This document shows positions 1 through 11,720 of a stretch of 64,000 nt of DNA, in pieces; position 1 is the first letter of the stretch, and each line of letters opens with the position of its first letter. The position numbers were made by a program, and so were the translations under genes. The notes beneath the pieces are model-generated. The model saw only the letters and a program-made list of their open reading frames with translations. It ran no database searches and had not been told where the DNA came from. The stretch is from Bretschneidera sinensis (lineage: Eukaryota > Streptophyta > Magnoliopsida > Brassicales > Akaniaceae), in contig CM043698.1 in the NCBI GenBank assembly GCA_023935145.1, forward strand, positions 145,323,625 through 145,387,624, given 5' to 3'.

Positions 1-852
1 ATTCCACTTGTTATATTTGAAAAAGTGAAAACTGTGTAAATTGTTTTGACATTACGTATTGAGCCACAAAATAAAACCCAAAGTCAGCGCCGCAACGCTG
101 GTTCGATAAACGGCAATTTAATCAATCGCAAAAATCACCAAAATTGAATATATTTATACCAAAAAAAAAATCATATTTTGAGATACAATTCACAGAGTAA
201 TCATACAATCTCATCAACAAACATGGATTTATAGCAATTTTTCCAAAACAAATTTCTGCCCTAAACATACTTTATGGGAGAAAATTCAAGAAAATCAATT
301 TTCATATGAATCTCAACAATTTAACATGAAAAGCTTTGATACCACTTGTTATATGAATCTTGATACTAATACACAAATAATCAATGATATAGCCAAGATC
401 TTTTCATATTAAACTTGTCAAGAATTTATATATATTGAGAAGATGAGTTAGAAATAAACCGGAATCTATTGCAAGCAAGCCTCTTTGGGTTGATCTTTTA
501 AGACTACAGGGAGAACCACCTTTGGTATGAGAACCAATCAACTGAATGTTAGAGAGGAAGGAGAAGAACTGTCTGCTTCAATAAAATTTAACACACATGT
601 TAAACACCCTCCCCTTATGTCTATTTATATCCCTGTGCCTTAGGGACCATAACCCTAACAGTTACCTCACACATGTGCATTGAGTCGACAAAGACCCATA
701 CCACATCGGGCTTCTACACATAAGGTGGCCCATACTAAAGAACCTTGATACTTTGGAGACCTATAAAAATTATATCACTTAATTGGGTCTTTTATTAGAT
801 AACGAGTCTATATGTACAATGTTATAACATATCTGAACCCAAAATTCCAACA
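1..852 (-). mobile_element. 5' end of a Copia-type LTR retrotransposon, cut by the window edge
   Basis: Read on the minus strand, an LTR of about 506 bp runs from TGTTGGAATTTTGGG (at 852) to ATAACA (at 347). Two bases further in, at 333-344, is TGGTATCAAAGC, one mismatch from the TGGTATCAGAGC primer-binding site (initiator tRNA-Met) common in plant Copia elements. The LTR with its adjacent primer-binding site marks this as the 5' LTR. Positions 1-332 are then internal leader, and the rest of the element lies left of the window. I saw no gag reading frame in the visible part. The target duplication cannot be tested because the other end is missing. Family assignment is inferred from the LTR ends and primer-binding site only. 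Confidence 0.7.
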
Positions 853-860
853 CATTAATC

Positions 861-1236
861 ATGATCTTGAAGTAGGAGAAAATGGTAATGAATAGTGGAG
901 CTTTCCTAATTGGTCTCAGCAAGTTGCAGCCTCGATAAATTTTTGGGCGTTGGAGATGATATTCAATAGGTTTATGCGCAATGTAGAGGAAAGCATAGGA
1001 TTAAGGAAAGAGTGTTGGGGGAAATGTTGCAACTTGTATTTTATACAAGTCGCGATTCGTAATCAACTTTTAATAATGTGTGTGTGATTTGCTTGGAGAA
1101 TTCTGGAGATGATGAACCGTGTCGAGTCTTTTTAGTGTGCAAGCATATTTTTCATTTGAGTTGTATTGATCATTAGTTGAAGAATAATTTAACTTGTCCT
1201 GTTTGTCACAGTTGTGTCTTAGATGCCATGAGCTGA
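861..1236 (+). pseudogene. RING-H2 zinc-finger (ATL-like E3 ligase) pseudogene
   Basis: From 1081 the frame encodes a RING-H2 domain with all eight zinc ligands at canonical spacing: C-x2-C, x15, C-x-H-x2-H-x2-C, x10, C-x2-C, ending in VLDAMS and TGA at 1234-1236. The residue that should be the conserved tryptophan after the sixth ligand is a TAG codon. Upstream (about 861-1080) a second frame reads like the N-terminal part of the same protein (for example FPNWSQQVAASINFWALEM). It carries a TAG near 890 and is one frame away from the RING part, so there are at least two stops or shifts. RING-H2 proteins are E3 ubiquitin ligases, but this copy should not make one. The LTR element ends a few bases upstream, so the insertion may have removed the 5' end or promoter. 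Confidence 0.72.
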
Positions 1237-4209
1237 AAAAAAAAATAGGAACTTGATTTTGTGACAAAAGAATTAATAAAAGCACAAAAGATCATTGTTT
1301 TTTCTTCTATTCTTTTAATTACTGAAAAGTAATAAGGGATTTTTTCTTGCATGGAATATCCGAAGATCACTAAGCCAATCAGCCAGATCATGAGGGAATT
1401 GCTTTCCTTTTTTCCCTCCTATATTTTGGTTAAAGACTTGTTTATTTTCTTGTTGGTTGTACTCTGTATCAAGGAATAGTACAAACACTTTGAAATCTCC
1501 CTCTTGGGATGTTATAAATTAATTTGAGTATGATGAGATATATGTTAGATCAACTCTTCAGTAGTAAAAAAAATGTGAAATAAAGCCTGCAATACACAAA
1601 AAATTTGATTATAAAGTGATCCCCACCAAATTCCAAAATTTAAGAAGTCGAAAACTATATGCAGAAGCAGTGTACTGTAGGCTTTTGGAAGGATACATGT
1701 TTTCTGTGCAATTACTTTCCTTCCCGTTAAAATTCTTTCAAAATAAAGAGGTGATGTTCCCTTTCTTTTCCTTTCATTTCCTTCCATTCTCAATCCAAAA
1801 AATGAGTTAGGGTATAAATGAGTTGGCAACAATGGTCTAATCTCTGCTTCATGCTAATTTAAGGTTTTTGATCATGGATGTTAATGGCTCGAAATCTAGT
1901 AAGGCATAACTATTTGGTATTTAGAAAATGGATGATACCTAATTTACTTAATTAAGAGAGAAAAAGAAAAACACCTTTTATAAACAATTTTAAAGTAAAT
2001 CATTTGGGAGCGTTTATGAAATGGCTTATATTTCTTATAAACAAAAATTAGGTCAAACATCTTAAAACATATTATGAAAAGAACGAAAGTTGAAAAATAA
2101 TTTTTAACAAACTGAATTTATGTAAGAAAAATTGTTTTTAGTGTTGTTTTACCAAACATTAATAAAATGTTTTTAGCTTCAGTGTTGATTTTATCAAAAA
2201 AAATGAAAAACTATTTTATAAATCGAAACTACTGCTAGATTAATCTAATTTAAAATCTAAACTCTTCTCTTCTGGCCACTTTAAAAAAAACATTTATGCC
2301 GGTTTTTTTAATTTTGTTAATCAACTAAGGTGTTACATGGGAACTCTCTGATTAAAACCACTTTTTCTTCCCTTTTTAAGAGGGTTCCCAAACTGCGCCT
2401 AACTATTCTAATTAAAACTTGTTTCCATAACAAAACTTATAACATAACTCAAACCAAATAATTGTATGTATAAAAGATCCTCCTAGTAACTTGGGGAAAA
2501 TTTTCTCCAAGTGTATCATTGGATGAATGTCGCGTCAACACTATGGATGATACTGCATTTAGAACAATCCGACACTAAATAACCCGACCTTAACTAACTC
2601 CAAACCTATCCTAACCTAAGATTAAATTGTTTGAAAGGGCAAGTGAGGCATTTGTAGGCATCATACTCCCGACTTATCCTAGAAAATTGAATTAACTCAC
2701 ACTCAATTTGGAACCAAAAGAAAATATAATAAATTTGTTCATTTATATTTTTATGGTAAAACACACGTCTTTTATGTATGCATTTAACCACAAAATGTAT
2801 ATATTTGTAAGATAAAATTACATTTTTTTTATCAAGACACTTTAGATATCACCTTCAAACATATCTAACGAATTTTGTGACAGAGTTTGTTGTAATTTAT
2901 AAACGAAGTCGATTACTAATTATTTTTTTACTTTACAACAATAATCTAACCTATCCTTAATCTCTTCCAGATTTGTCCTAATGACATTTAATCTCACTAT
3001 GAATTTGATCTCCAATTTAATTCTCAAACGGAAATGATCCAAATTCAATTTATACCTACTCACACAATAATTGTCATAACCAGCTAAAAAAAATCTCGTC
3101 ACAACATCAAAGATTTGCATTGTACAAGCCCAAGAGTCGTAGTTTCGGAAAATTGAATAGTAAAAAATATTATTTGAAATCTATTTGTTTATAGTCTTAA
3201 TTTTCTCCTAATTTTTTCTTTAACATCCAAGGAAAAAAAGAAAGAAAAGTCTTCAGTTTTTGTTTTTTTTCTTCTTTCCTTTCAATTTTTTTATTTCCAA
3301 AAAATTCATCGGTGTAAGAGCGGAAAATACCAAGCTGATCGACTATGACTAGTCTTCGACAGTGAAAGTCTGCTCTAAGTTGCTCTTCATTTCCATGTAA
3401 TTCCACTAAGAGTACTAGTCATTTTCACAATGTATGTTAAGAATCTAGAACATGGAAGAAAAATGGGGATTTGAAACTTCAACAACGACTCTCAAGTCTT
3501 CGTCCATCCATGAAGCTCTCCTCTAACTAATTCATCTCTCTCAATGGAGTTGGATTATTTATTAATTAATAACTAAACATGTTTAGTATTAAGAACGAAA
3601 TCTATAAGATTACCTTTTTCTAAACTTTAAGTACAATTAAGTTAAAATCATTTGATTGTGATAGTTTATTTTCAAAATACATGAAATTACATAAAAAAAA
3701 TATTTATAATCCCAACTTGACTTAAAAAAACATTAAAACCAGTAGAGATCTTAGTGACCTGTAGTTTCCACTTGTGTTTAGACATACAAACAGAATTACA
3801 AATGAGGCTGTGTATTAAAGAATAATTTCGAGGCCTAAGTGCACTTAAGCCTACTCTTGGCAAAACAGTACGAAAGTAGACAGTGAAAGAACAAAGACTT
3901 TTGAGGTCAATATGGCAAAGGATGAAAATTACTCAATTATTTTCTCTCTACCTGACAATGACAACATTGCTTTTTGATATGCTAAAGTTGGTTTGGATCA
4001 TTCAATTCTGATAAGAATATTATCTGATAAGAATTTCTGGAAATTTGTGGCCCTCACATCTATTGCGGTCCAGCTGTTCTATAGTCTACACTTTGGATCT
4101 TAGACTCATAAAACTGTTAACCGTGAACGGGAATGGCTATTTCATATTCTCCTTTTACTATCAATTAACTATTTCACAATTTACGAATCAATTTCCATCT
4201 CAAAAGAAT
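1237..4209. other. Intergenic DNA upstream of the NLR gene
   Basis: This is AT-rich with scattered short open frames of 60-95 codons that look random. None shows a recognisable domain. The minus-strand frame at 3197-3406 is the least AT-biased, but I do not recognise it. The NLR reading frame stays open upstream to 4045. Those 55 codons are unlike the start of this family, so I treat 4045-4209 as leader. I see no clear TATA box for the NLR gene. Confidence 0.5.
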
Positions 4210-7077
4210 ATGGCTGATGCGATCGTTTCTGTAGTCCTGGAAAAATTGGTCTCCGCTCTTGTTCAACTGGTGGATAAAGAGGCGACACTGGTCGTGGGTG
4301 TGGAGGAAGAACTCGACAGCCTCAAACACAAGTTCGAGGCCATCCAAGCTGTGCTTGATGATGCAGAGATGCGACAGGTGAAGGAGACCACTGTGAGACT
4401 CTGGTTAGATAAGCTCAAAGATGCATCCTACGATGTGGAGGACGTGTTGGATGAGTGGAACACTGCAATTCTCAAATCAACAATTGAAGGGAAAGAAGCG
4501 AATCAAGGTGAAAATGCCCCTGTTATGAAGAAGGTATGCTCCTTCTTCCCCTCCTCTTGCTTTTGTTTCAATCAAGTCGTGTTGCGTCACGGTACTGCTC
4601 TCAACATAGAAAAACTGAATAAAAGATTAGATGTTATTGCAAATGAAAGAAAAAAATACAAGTTTATTGAAGGGAGGAAAACTGTAGAACTTGAGCGAGA
4701 AATAACTGCTTCTATAGTAGATGTATCAAAGGTGCACGGTAGAGTTCAAGATAAGAATAGACTAGTAACCATGTTGTTGAGTGAGAGTAATCAAGATCAA
4801 ACCAATCTCCATATCCTTTCTATAGTTGGGATGGGAGGATTGGGGAAGACAACTCTTTCGCAACTAGTCTACAATGATGATGAAGTGAATGCCCACTTTC
4901 AGAAGAAAGCGTGGGTGTGTGTTTCAGATCCTTTTGATAAGACCAGAGTTGCCAGAGCAATTCTTGAAGCTTTGACAGATGCTGCTCCAAATGTTGTCGA
5001 ATTTGAAGCTTTATTACAACGTATTCGTCAATCTATTATGGGGAAAAAATTCTTTCTTGTCTTGGATGATGTGTGGACTGAAGATGTTAAAAAGTTTGAG
5101 CAATTGATAGAAACTCTGAAATATGGCTCCATGGGGAGTAGAATACTAGTGACAACACGAAAGGACATCGTTGCAAAAATGATAGGAACCACTAATCCCT
5201 TTCAATTAGAAATATTGTCTGAAGAAGAATGTTGGTCGTTGTTTAGTCAAGTAGCATTTTTTGGAAGAACCAACAAAGAGGGTGAAAATTTGGAAGACTT
5301 AGGTCACCAGATTGCAGGAAAGTGTAGGGGATTACCTCTTGCCCTAAAGACATTAGGAAGTCTGATGCGCTTTAAAGAAAGAAGAGAGGAATGGGAGAAT
5401 GTTTTGCATAGTGGGTTATGGGAATTGGAAGGGGTTGAAGAAGGTCTTTTTCCGCCTTTACTTCTGAGCTATTATGATTTACCCTCTACAGTGAGACGAT
5501 GCTTCTCATACTGCGCCATATTTCCAAAAGACCATAGGATAGATAAAAACGAATTGATCCAGATGTGGATGGCACAAGGTTATTTAAGCTCCAATCGAAA
5601 TATGGAGATGGAAGAGGTAGGAGAAAATTACTTTAAAATCTTAACAACTCGCTCTTTCTTTCAAGATTTTAAAAAGAGCTTTGATGGTGACAGCATGTTT
5701 TGCAAGTTGCATGATATAGTTCATGACTTTGCTCAATTTTTGACAAAAGGGGAATGTATTGTGCTGGAGTGCGATGGTGGTAAAGAGCCTAAACTAAACT
5801 GTTCTCATGTTAAAGCTCGTCATTTAAAGATGAAGCTACAAAACAACGCATCAATTCTTGTTTCTATTGATAATGCGAAGAAATTGCGCAGTATTCTAGT
5901 TGATTTTGACAAAAACGGATCAATGATTTATGAGGCCTTAAGTAATTTATTTGATCAATTAACATATCTAAGGACACTGAAAATTAATTCAATTGAACAA
6001 GTTCCAGAAGAGGTGGGAAAATTAATTCAATTGAGATATATTAACTTGTCTAAGAATACTGATTTGAAAAAATTACCTGAATCGGTGTGTAACTTGTGCA
6101 ATTTGCAAACGTTGAAAATTAATTTTTGTTGGGAACTTGAAAGACTACCTCATGGGATGGGCAAACTAATCAACTTGAGGCATTTAGAGAATTCTGAAAC
6201 TTACAACTTAAGCTTTATGCCAAAGGGAATGGAAAGATTAACTTCTCTTCGTACATTAACGGAGTTTGTGGTGAGAAGGGATGGTGATGATAGTGAAGCA
6301 ATGACTCTTGGAGATCTTGAACATCTTAACAACCTTCGTGGGGATCTTAAAATAAGAGGGTTAGGAAACGTGACAGCTGTCCAAGAGGCTAGAAAAGCGC
6401 GGCTTCTTAACAAAAAACACATTCGTCTATTGTATCTAGAATTTGATGGAGGGAGAGGAGAGGGGGATACGCCTGAAACACTCCTTGAAGCCCTACAACC
6501 ACCTCCCAACTTGGAACGCTTAGGAATTTTATATTACAGAGGTGCTATAATGTTCCCCAATTGGCTAATGTCACTGACTAAGCTGAGTTTTATTACACTC
6601 TACAAATTCGATGAATTAGAGCATTTGCCTCCACTGGGGAAATTGCCTTCCCTCCAAGAGCTCTTCATTTCGAAAATGCACATAGTGAAAAAAGTGGATG
6701 TTGGATTTTTGGGAATAGAGACAGATTGCACAACGTCATCTTCATTCTCATCAGTTATTGCCTTCCCCAAACTGAAAACCCTTATGTTTTCGTCAATGGA
6801 AAACTGGGAAGAGTGGGATTACGGTGAGATGACAATTGAAGAAGAAAAAGAAGATAGTAATACTACTAGCAGTGGTAGCAGAACAATAATAACAATAATG
6901 CCACAACTTTGTTCTTTGATAGTTAGAGGTTGTACAAAGTTAAAGGCGCTGCCGGACCACCTTCTTCAAAGGGCAACTCTGGAGTATTTGACCACCTATG
7001 GGTGTCCAATTCTGGAAAAACGTTACCAAAAGAAGATTTCTGGCAGAACGTTACCATTAGGTATGTTGTTTCTCTAA
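4210..7077 (+). CDS. CC-NB-LRR disease-resistance protein (RGA-type NLR)
   Basis: This is an intracellular immune receptor of the coiled-coil NLR class. It would sense pathogen effectors and, by family knowledge, switch between ADP- and ATP-bound states. I start at 4210 because MADAIVSVVLEKL is the usual family start; the frame is open 55 codons further up but unlike the family. From that start the protein is 955 residues. Visible motifs are an Rx-type N domain with YDVEDVLDEW (74-83), P-loop GMGGLGKTT (207-215), kinase-2 LVLDDVW (283-289), GLPLAL (374-379), and LHD in place of MHD (500-502). Irregular leucine-rich repeats follow from about 570. The coding region is one exon with no stops and looks intact. 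Near the end, a good donor (AG|GTATGTT after 7060) follows the family C-terminal CPILEKR motif, so the last five codons may be intronic. No other NLR is in the window. Confidence 0.93.
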   Translation: MADAIVSVVLEKLVSALVQLVDKEATLVVGVEEELDSLKHKFEAIQAVLDDAEMRQVKETTVRLWLDKLKDASYDVEDVLDEWNTAILKSTIEGKEANQGENAPVMKKVCSFFPSSCFCFNQVVLRHGTALNIEKLNKRLDVIANERKKYKFIEGRKTVELEREITASIVDVSKVHGRVQDKNRLVTMLLSESNQDQTNLHILSIVGMGGLGKTTLSQLVYNDDEVNAHFQKKAWVCVSDPFDKTRVARAILEALTDAAPNVVEFEALLQRIRQSIMGKKFFLVLDDVWTEDVKKFEQLIETLKYGSMGSRILVTTRKDIVAKMIGTTNPFQLEILSEEECWSLFSQVAFFGRTNKEGENLEDLGHQIAGKCRGLPLALKTLGSLMRFKERREEWENVLHSGLWELEGVEEGLFPPLLLSYYDLPSTVRRCFSYCAIFPKDHRIDKNELIQMWMAQGYLSSNRNMEMEEVGENYFKILTTRSFFQDFKKSFDGDSMFCKLHDIVHDFAQFLTKGECIVLECDGGKEPKLNCSHVKARHLKMKLQNNASILVSIDNAKKLRSILVDFDKNGSMIYEALSNLFDQLTYLRTLKINSIEQVPEEVGKLIQLRYINLSKNTDLKKLPESVCNLCNLQTLKINFCWELERLPHGMGKLINLRHLENSETYNLSFMPKGMERLTSLRTLTEFVVRRDGDDSEAMTLGDLEHLNNLRGDLKIRGLGNVTAVQEARKARLLNKKHIRLLYLEFDGGRGEGDTPETLLEALQPPPNLERLGILYYRGAIMFPNWLMSLTKLSFITLYKFDELEHLPPLGKLPSLQELFISKMHIVKKVDVGFLGIETDCTTSSSFSSVIAFPKLKTLMFSSMENWEEWDYGEMTIEEEKEDSNTTSSGSRTIITIMPQLCSLIVRGCTKLKALPDHLLQRATLEYLTTYGCPILEKRYQKKISGRTLPLGMLFL

Positions 7078-8500
7078 ATCTAACAAATTAGAAACATAAT
7101 ATTATTTTTGATTTTATTGACGCTGCTTTGGGGGCTTTTTTAACTCTTTTTTCTTTCCTAATAAGCATAATTTATATTGGATTGGCCCAAATTAAAAAAT
7201 AAATCTTTTTGTGGTAAATTAAAAAAATTAAAAAATCTTTTCAAATTTATACTTTCCAAATTAAAAAAAAAATAATTTAAAGATACTTTCTAAATTGACA
7301 GAATAAATCTTTTCCAAAAATTTGACATATGCCATCCACCTACAGGTACCTTGTTTCTCTTTTCCAAAAATTTGACTTATTCTCTTTTTGTGCCCTTCTC
7401 CAGGCTCTGAAATTTTCTATTTAAACAGACCAGTTTCCTAATCTAGTTTCCGAAACCAAACTGATTCTGCAGGCACCTCTCTCTAAAGAGCATCAGTTCG
7501 CTGAGGACCTGGCTTACACCACCCTTTTAAAGCACCAAAGAGGTCAGTGTTTCTTTCATGGACACCAATATTAATTACTAGCATTAGAACACATTGAATG
7601 TATAACTGATTTTCTACAGAACATCTTTTTGCTGAGAACGCAATTTATCTAAAGCACCAGAGAGGTCTGTGCTACAAGACTACAAATGCCCGAATATGGT
7701 ACATTAATCCCTTTACAGTATGGGATAGGTGTACACGTCTTGTTTGTTTTCTTTTGTCTTTCATTTATTTATTTATTATCTTTTTTGTTTTTACTTATTT
7801 ACTTTCCAAGAAAATTTTATTCTGAGGAAACTGTTGTTAACAAACCACATTTTGCAGCACTTGTTGTTTGGAAATATATCAGAGGAAATTTCAATTCAAA
7901 GATGCATCATCAAGTAAAGTCCATTTGGAAGGCTCTGTTTGCCCTCGACTTGGTCTATGCAATCTTGCTGGAGAACCAGAGAGTTATGTGCTTTTCATTG
8001 TTTTCCCTTGCTACAAGGTAAATCTGTTGTATTGAAGTAGTTCGTACTTTAAATTGTTCAGTCGAATCGGTCCACAATTTCTGTATTAGAAAATAACAGC
8101 TTTTATAAAGCTCAAGAGGTCCTCTGAGCTTTTATAATGGAGAGGAAAAGAGAGCTTAAGGGTCCTCATCATAACTGATGCTGCTACCACTCTGGCCATC
8201 ATCCTTCATCTGTCTTTATTTTGGTTGGGATAAAGAGGAAGGCAGTTTTTTATTCTTTTTTTCTATGCATGGTCGGTAAAATAACATTTGCTTTTCTCAA
8301 GTTTTTATCCATTTGCAGCCAGTCTGGCCAGTTGCAGTTCTTTATCTTAGGCTATCATTGGTAGAGTAAAAAAGTAAGAGGAAAGAAATAGATCCTTAGG
8401 AAGTTATCTCCAGTTTAGGAGGGTGGCATGGTAAATGCTTTTTATATAATTGCATATTTGCATCTCTAATTCCAGAGTTACTTGTTCTTTGCACTTGTAG
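7078..8500 (+). other. NLR 3' flank with two similar candidate non-coding exons
   Basis: After an AT-rich stretch there are two candidate exons, 7473-7542 (acceptor TTCTGCAG, donor AG|GTCAGT) and 7620-7664 (acceptor TTCTACAG, donor AG|GTCTGT). Both end in nearly the same bases (AAAGCACCA, A or G, AGAG). They could be alternative 3' exons of the NLR transcript, spliced from the donor after 7060, and would give different short C-termini. A short direct repeat (CTTTTCCAAAAATTTGAC) occurs near 7309 and 7360. The rest (about 7686-8500) shows no recognisable coding sequence. The splice reading is inference. Confidence 0.35.
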
Positions 8501-9750
8501 GAGCTACTTGGAAATGGAAAAGCAGTTCAAAATCTGTCTACAAGGAAGGGAAGCATCCGTTGTTTCACGATGGTCCTTGCAAGATTATATACTCCACGGA
8601 AGGAAATTTTATCCACAAGATGGAGACTGAGAGCTGGTTCCGAACAAAAGATATGAAGAAAGAACACTTGTTTTACCTTCTATTTAGTGTGGTAAATACA
8701 GTCTGATTTGTTTATTAACGTGACTCACATGATTTTCATCCCATAAGAAGCACTATCATAGACTATGTCAATCTTGTAGCAGGAAGATACCATTATTGGA
8801 ACCGTAGCCTTGGCACTGACCATTTCATGCTTTCATGCCATGTTTGGGTAAGTGTATCACTTTTCTTTGTTTGTAAGCATCCTGCATTGCAACAAAAAAT
8901 AATTCTCACCCTGAGTTTGATCAGCTGCAACTAGCACTTCGATTTTGTAACAGGGGCTGTAAGCTAGCTTTACACTTTCTTATCTCGAGAAGAACTCAAT
9001 TCGAGCCCTATGCAATGCATATATCTCTGAGAGGTTTAACCCCACCAAGGATGTATCAATCTCCAAACTGGTAAACTAACTGGTTTGGTTGACAGTCCAT
9101 CTCTGTATATTTATGTGTGTGTGTTTGTGTTTCTTAAGATGGTGGTTGAGAGCTGGTTCCTAACAAAAGATCCTAAGAAAGAACATGTTTTACCTTCCAT
9201 GTAGTGTGGCAAAGATGGTCTGTTTTGTCTATGAGCGTGACTCGCATGATTTTCATCCCCTAAGAAGCACTATCGTAGACTATGTCAATCTTGTAGCAGG
9301 AAGATACCCCTACTGGAACCGTAGCCTTGGTGTTGATCATTCCATGCTTTCATGCCATGTTTTGGTAAGTGTATCACTTTTCTTTGTTTGTAAGCATCCA
9401 CTATTGCAACAGAAACTATTCTCATTATGAATTTGATCAACTGCAGCTGGCACTATTTAATTTATTAATCTGGTTCATGTAGGTTTTCAGCATATATATA
9501 TCCTATATGGCTAACAACTGGCTTTTGAACATTAGTATCCATTTGGTATTAATTTCATGGTGTTAAAATTATATGCTAATTTGTAAGCACTTCAGTTTTG
9601 TAACATGGGCCGGGATGCCAGTTTTTCATCTCCAGAAGAACTCAATTGGAGCCCTATGCAATGCAAATACCTAGGATGTATTAATCTCCAAACTGGTAAA
9701 CTAAGTGCTTTGGTTGGCGGTCCATCTCCATTTATTTGTGTGTTTGTGTG
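8501..9750 (+). pseudogene. Exostosin-family (GT47) glycosyltransferase pseudogene with internal tandem duplication
   Basis: Fragments of a plant exostosin-like (GT47) glycosyltransferase are recognisable: MEKQFKIC, VYKEGKHPLFHDGPCK, IYSTEGNFIHKMET, then RYPYWNRSLG, DHSMLSCH, SERFNPTKDVSI and INLQTGKLSALVGGPSP, in the order of the family. A frameshift separates FKIC from VYKEG (about 8530), and stops interrupt the rest, for example TGA after VVNTV at 8704. The stretch from KMETESWF to the GGPSP region occurs twice in tandem, at about 8617-9135 and 9136-9750. Copy 2 is closer to the family motifs in places (RYPYW instead of RYHYW) but has lost the SERFNPTKDVSI segment. The N-terminal membrane anchor and the C-terminal part are not seen. 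Family enzymes act in the Golgi on wall polysaccharides or glycoproteins. This copy cannot. Confidence 0.82.
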
Positions 9751-11720
9751 TGTTTCTTACATATATTACCCTTCTCTTTATCAAACATGTAAACAAAGTA
9801 AGTTATTGAATGTCTTCTGGTCTTTCTATAAGTGTGTGTATATGCTTACTGACATCTGCTTTGTCCTAAGAAGATCTCATTTTCCTACCAGGTTGCACAG
9901 CTATATATGGAACAAATCTTCTTTGGGCCTGATTCTCACTTGAATCTGATGGAAATGTCCCACTCAAGCTGAAATGGAGTCCAATCTTAGCCTTGAGAGT
10001 CTCAGCACAACACCTTGTTGTCCATGCATTTACAAGTGGCTGCATGCCCAAACCTCCTTCGATGCTGACAAGCAGCAGCAGAACTGCCGTGTTCAAGGCT
10101 AACATCGTTATCACTTCACTAGTCCCCCTGTACGGCCTTGGCAATGGCTATCTTCTTCGGAATTTGAATCCAAGAAACCTGACTTGGGTATGATCATATA
10201 CCCCGTAAACCACTTCCTTCTGGCTTGAACAGTTTAATCGTTTCATCACCAGCAATACTTCCCTCATCATCATGGAAGTTGCACAGAAATGACATCAACT
10301 AATCTTGGTGGTGCAGCAATGACAAGTTTCATGGGTAGCAACAGTCTTAGTACTAGAAGGCAGGAAATGCAGTATTTTAAGTCTCTTAATAGAGCATTGA
10401 TCTTTCTTTTTTGTTGCGTTATTCTGTGTTTTCAGGAAGTTTGCGGGAAATTCATTAGAATTTTGTATATAGTAATAGCAATTTTTCAGAAGTAATTATG
10501 TGTATATAACTTATGCAGAAAGTAGAAATTATTCGCACACTGCATTGGAATTTTTTAAAGGATTAAGTCACTATGTTCTTTTTTTAAGGACACTGTGTAA
10601 TTATCTGGTAACCATGATCAATGGACTAGTCAGCTTCCTATTATATTTGCAGCATATTTTACTGCAGGAGGCTTGCATATAGTTCAATAATTTGTCTCCG
10701 ATTTGACTGCTACACTCTGTAGCTGAAAGACAGCTTGATCAGTACCGTTTTGGAAGAGAATTGAGTTTGAGAGCAAGAGACCATGGTCAAGTAGAAGATA
10801 GGATGAAGAAGATATTTCATAATTTAAAGTTGGGGAAAAAATGTTATAGTCATCTCTCTCTATCTCTCTCACTCACTTAAAGACTTTGCCAAAAGTAGTT
10901 GATAGGTCTCTCTCAAAAGTCTTTCTTCTTGCTTCTAACAATTCAAGAGCTTTGGAAAAATGGAGCTCAAATTAGAATTATACAAGGCAACAAGTTAATT
11001 ACTGAATGTTTACAGTACAAAATAAAAATGAAAAGAAAAATGGAGAAATTTAATGACGATGAGGATTCAAATATATGAAAATATACAAGAGTTATTTAAT
11101 GACGATCAAAGATTTCCTCTATATGGTTCTTTATGAAATTAGAAAATCATTATGATGAATTTTAACATAATTCTTACAATTTCATATAGATGAGAAACAT
11201 CGACACATACACAATTATATATATATATATATATGCTATATTGCTCCGAGTCTTCATTTTACTTTAAATACGTGTGTCAGTACGTATCCGAAATATGTCG
11301 AATAATATAGATATGACGCTTAGATCTTCCAAATCAATTAAAAAAACTTATAAAAAATAAGAGAATACTCGTGTTGGACACGTACTCGCATATAATGAAA
11401 GACATATGACATTGCACATATCAAACCCTTCAATATCCTTTTGGAAAGTAAAAACGACTTGTAGAAATAGTGAAAGCACACAATCCTGATATACTACTAA
11501 AAACAAAAAACAACAGATGAACAATCTACTGATTGCATCTGCATCAGTTTTCGTCTCACAAATTACAATGCTAAACATGAGAGCAGCATCATGAGATCCA
11601 GTTTCTCCTTTTTTTTATTTTATTGATTGAAGCAACAATAACCTGATCGAAACTTGGACATTACTCCCAAATGACAAGGGAAAAGGTGCAACAGTTGAGC
11701 TAAGCTCAAGACCACAACAA
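9751..11720. other. Non-coding stretch with one unexplained antisense open frame
   Basis: After the GT47 remnant the exostosin similarity stops. Positions 9866-10144 hold a 92-codon minus-strand frame with less AT than its neighbours (LNTAVLLLLVSIEGGLGM, then QPLVNAWTTRCCAETLKAKI). It reads like a protein fragment, but I do not recognise a family. CT-rich microsatellite sequence lies near 10850-10875. The region 10900-11600 is AT-rich and I see nothing in it apart from the TA repeat listed separately. Confidence 0.4.
11216..11234. repeat. (TA)n microsatellite
   Basis: An uninterrupted TA dinucleotide run of 19 bases lies in AT-rich intergenic DNA. It is a simple repeat with no gene attached. 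Confidence 0.9.

Noticed and set aside
3197..3406. 69-codon minus-strand frame
   Set aside because: No domain, no splice context and no clear promoter; not supportable as a gene.
4045..4209. Upstream extension of the NLR frame by 55 codons
   Set aside because: The added residues look like translated leader. The family start MADAIVSVVLEKL is at 4210.
6201..6509. 102-codon minus-strand frame inside the NLR gene
   Set aside because: It is a shadow of the leucine-rich-repeat coding sequence on the opposite strand.
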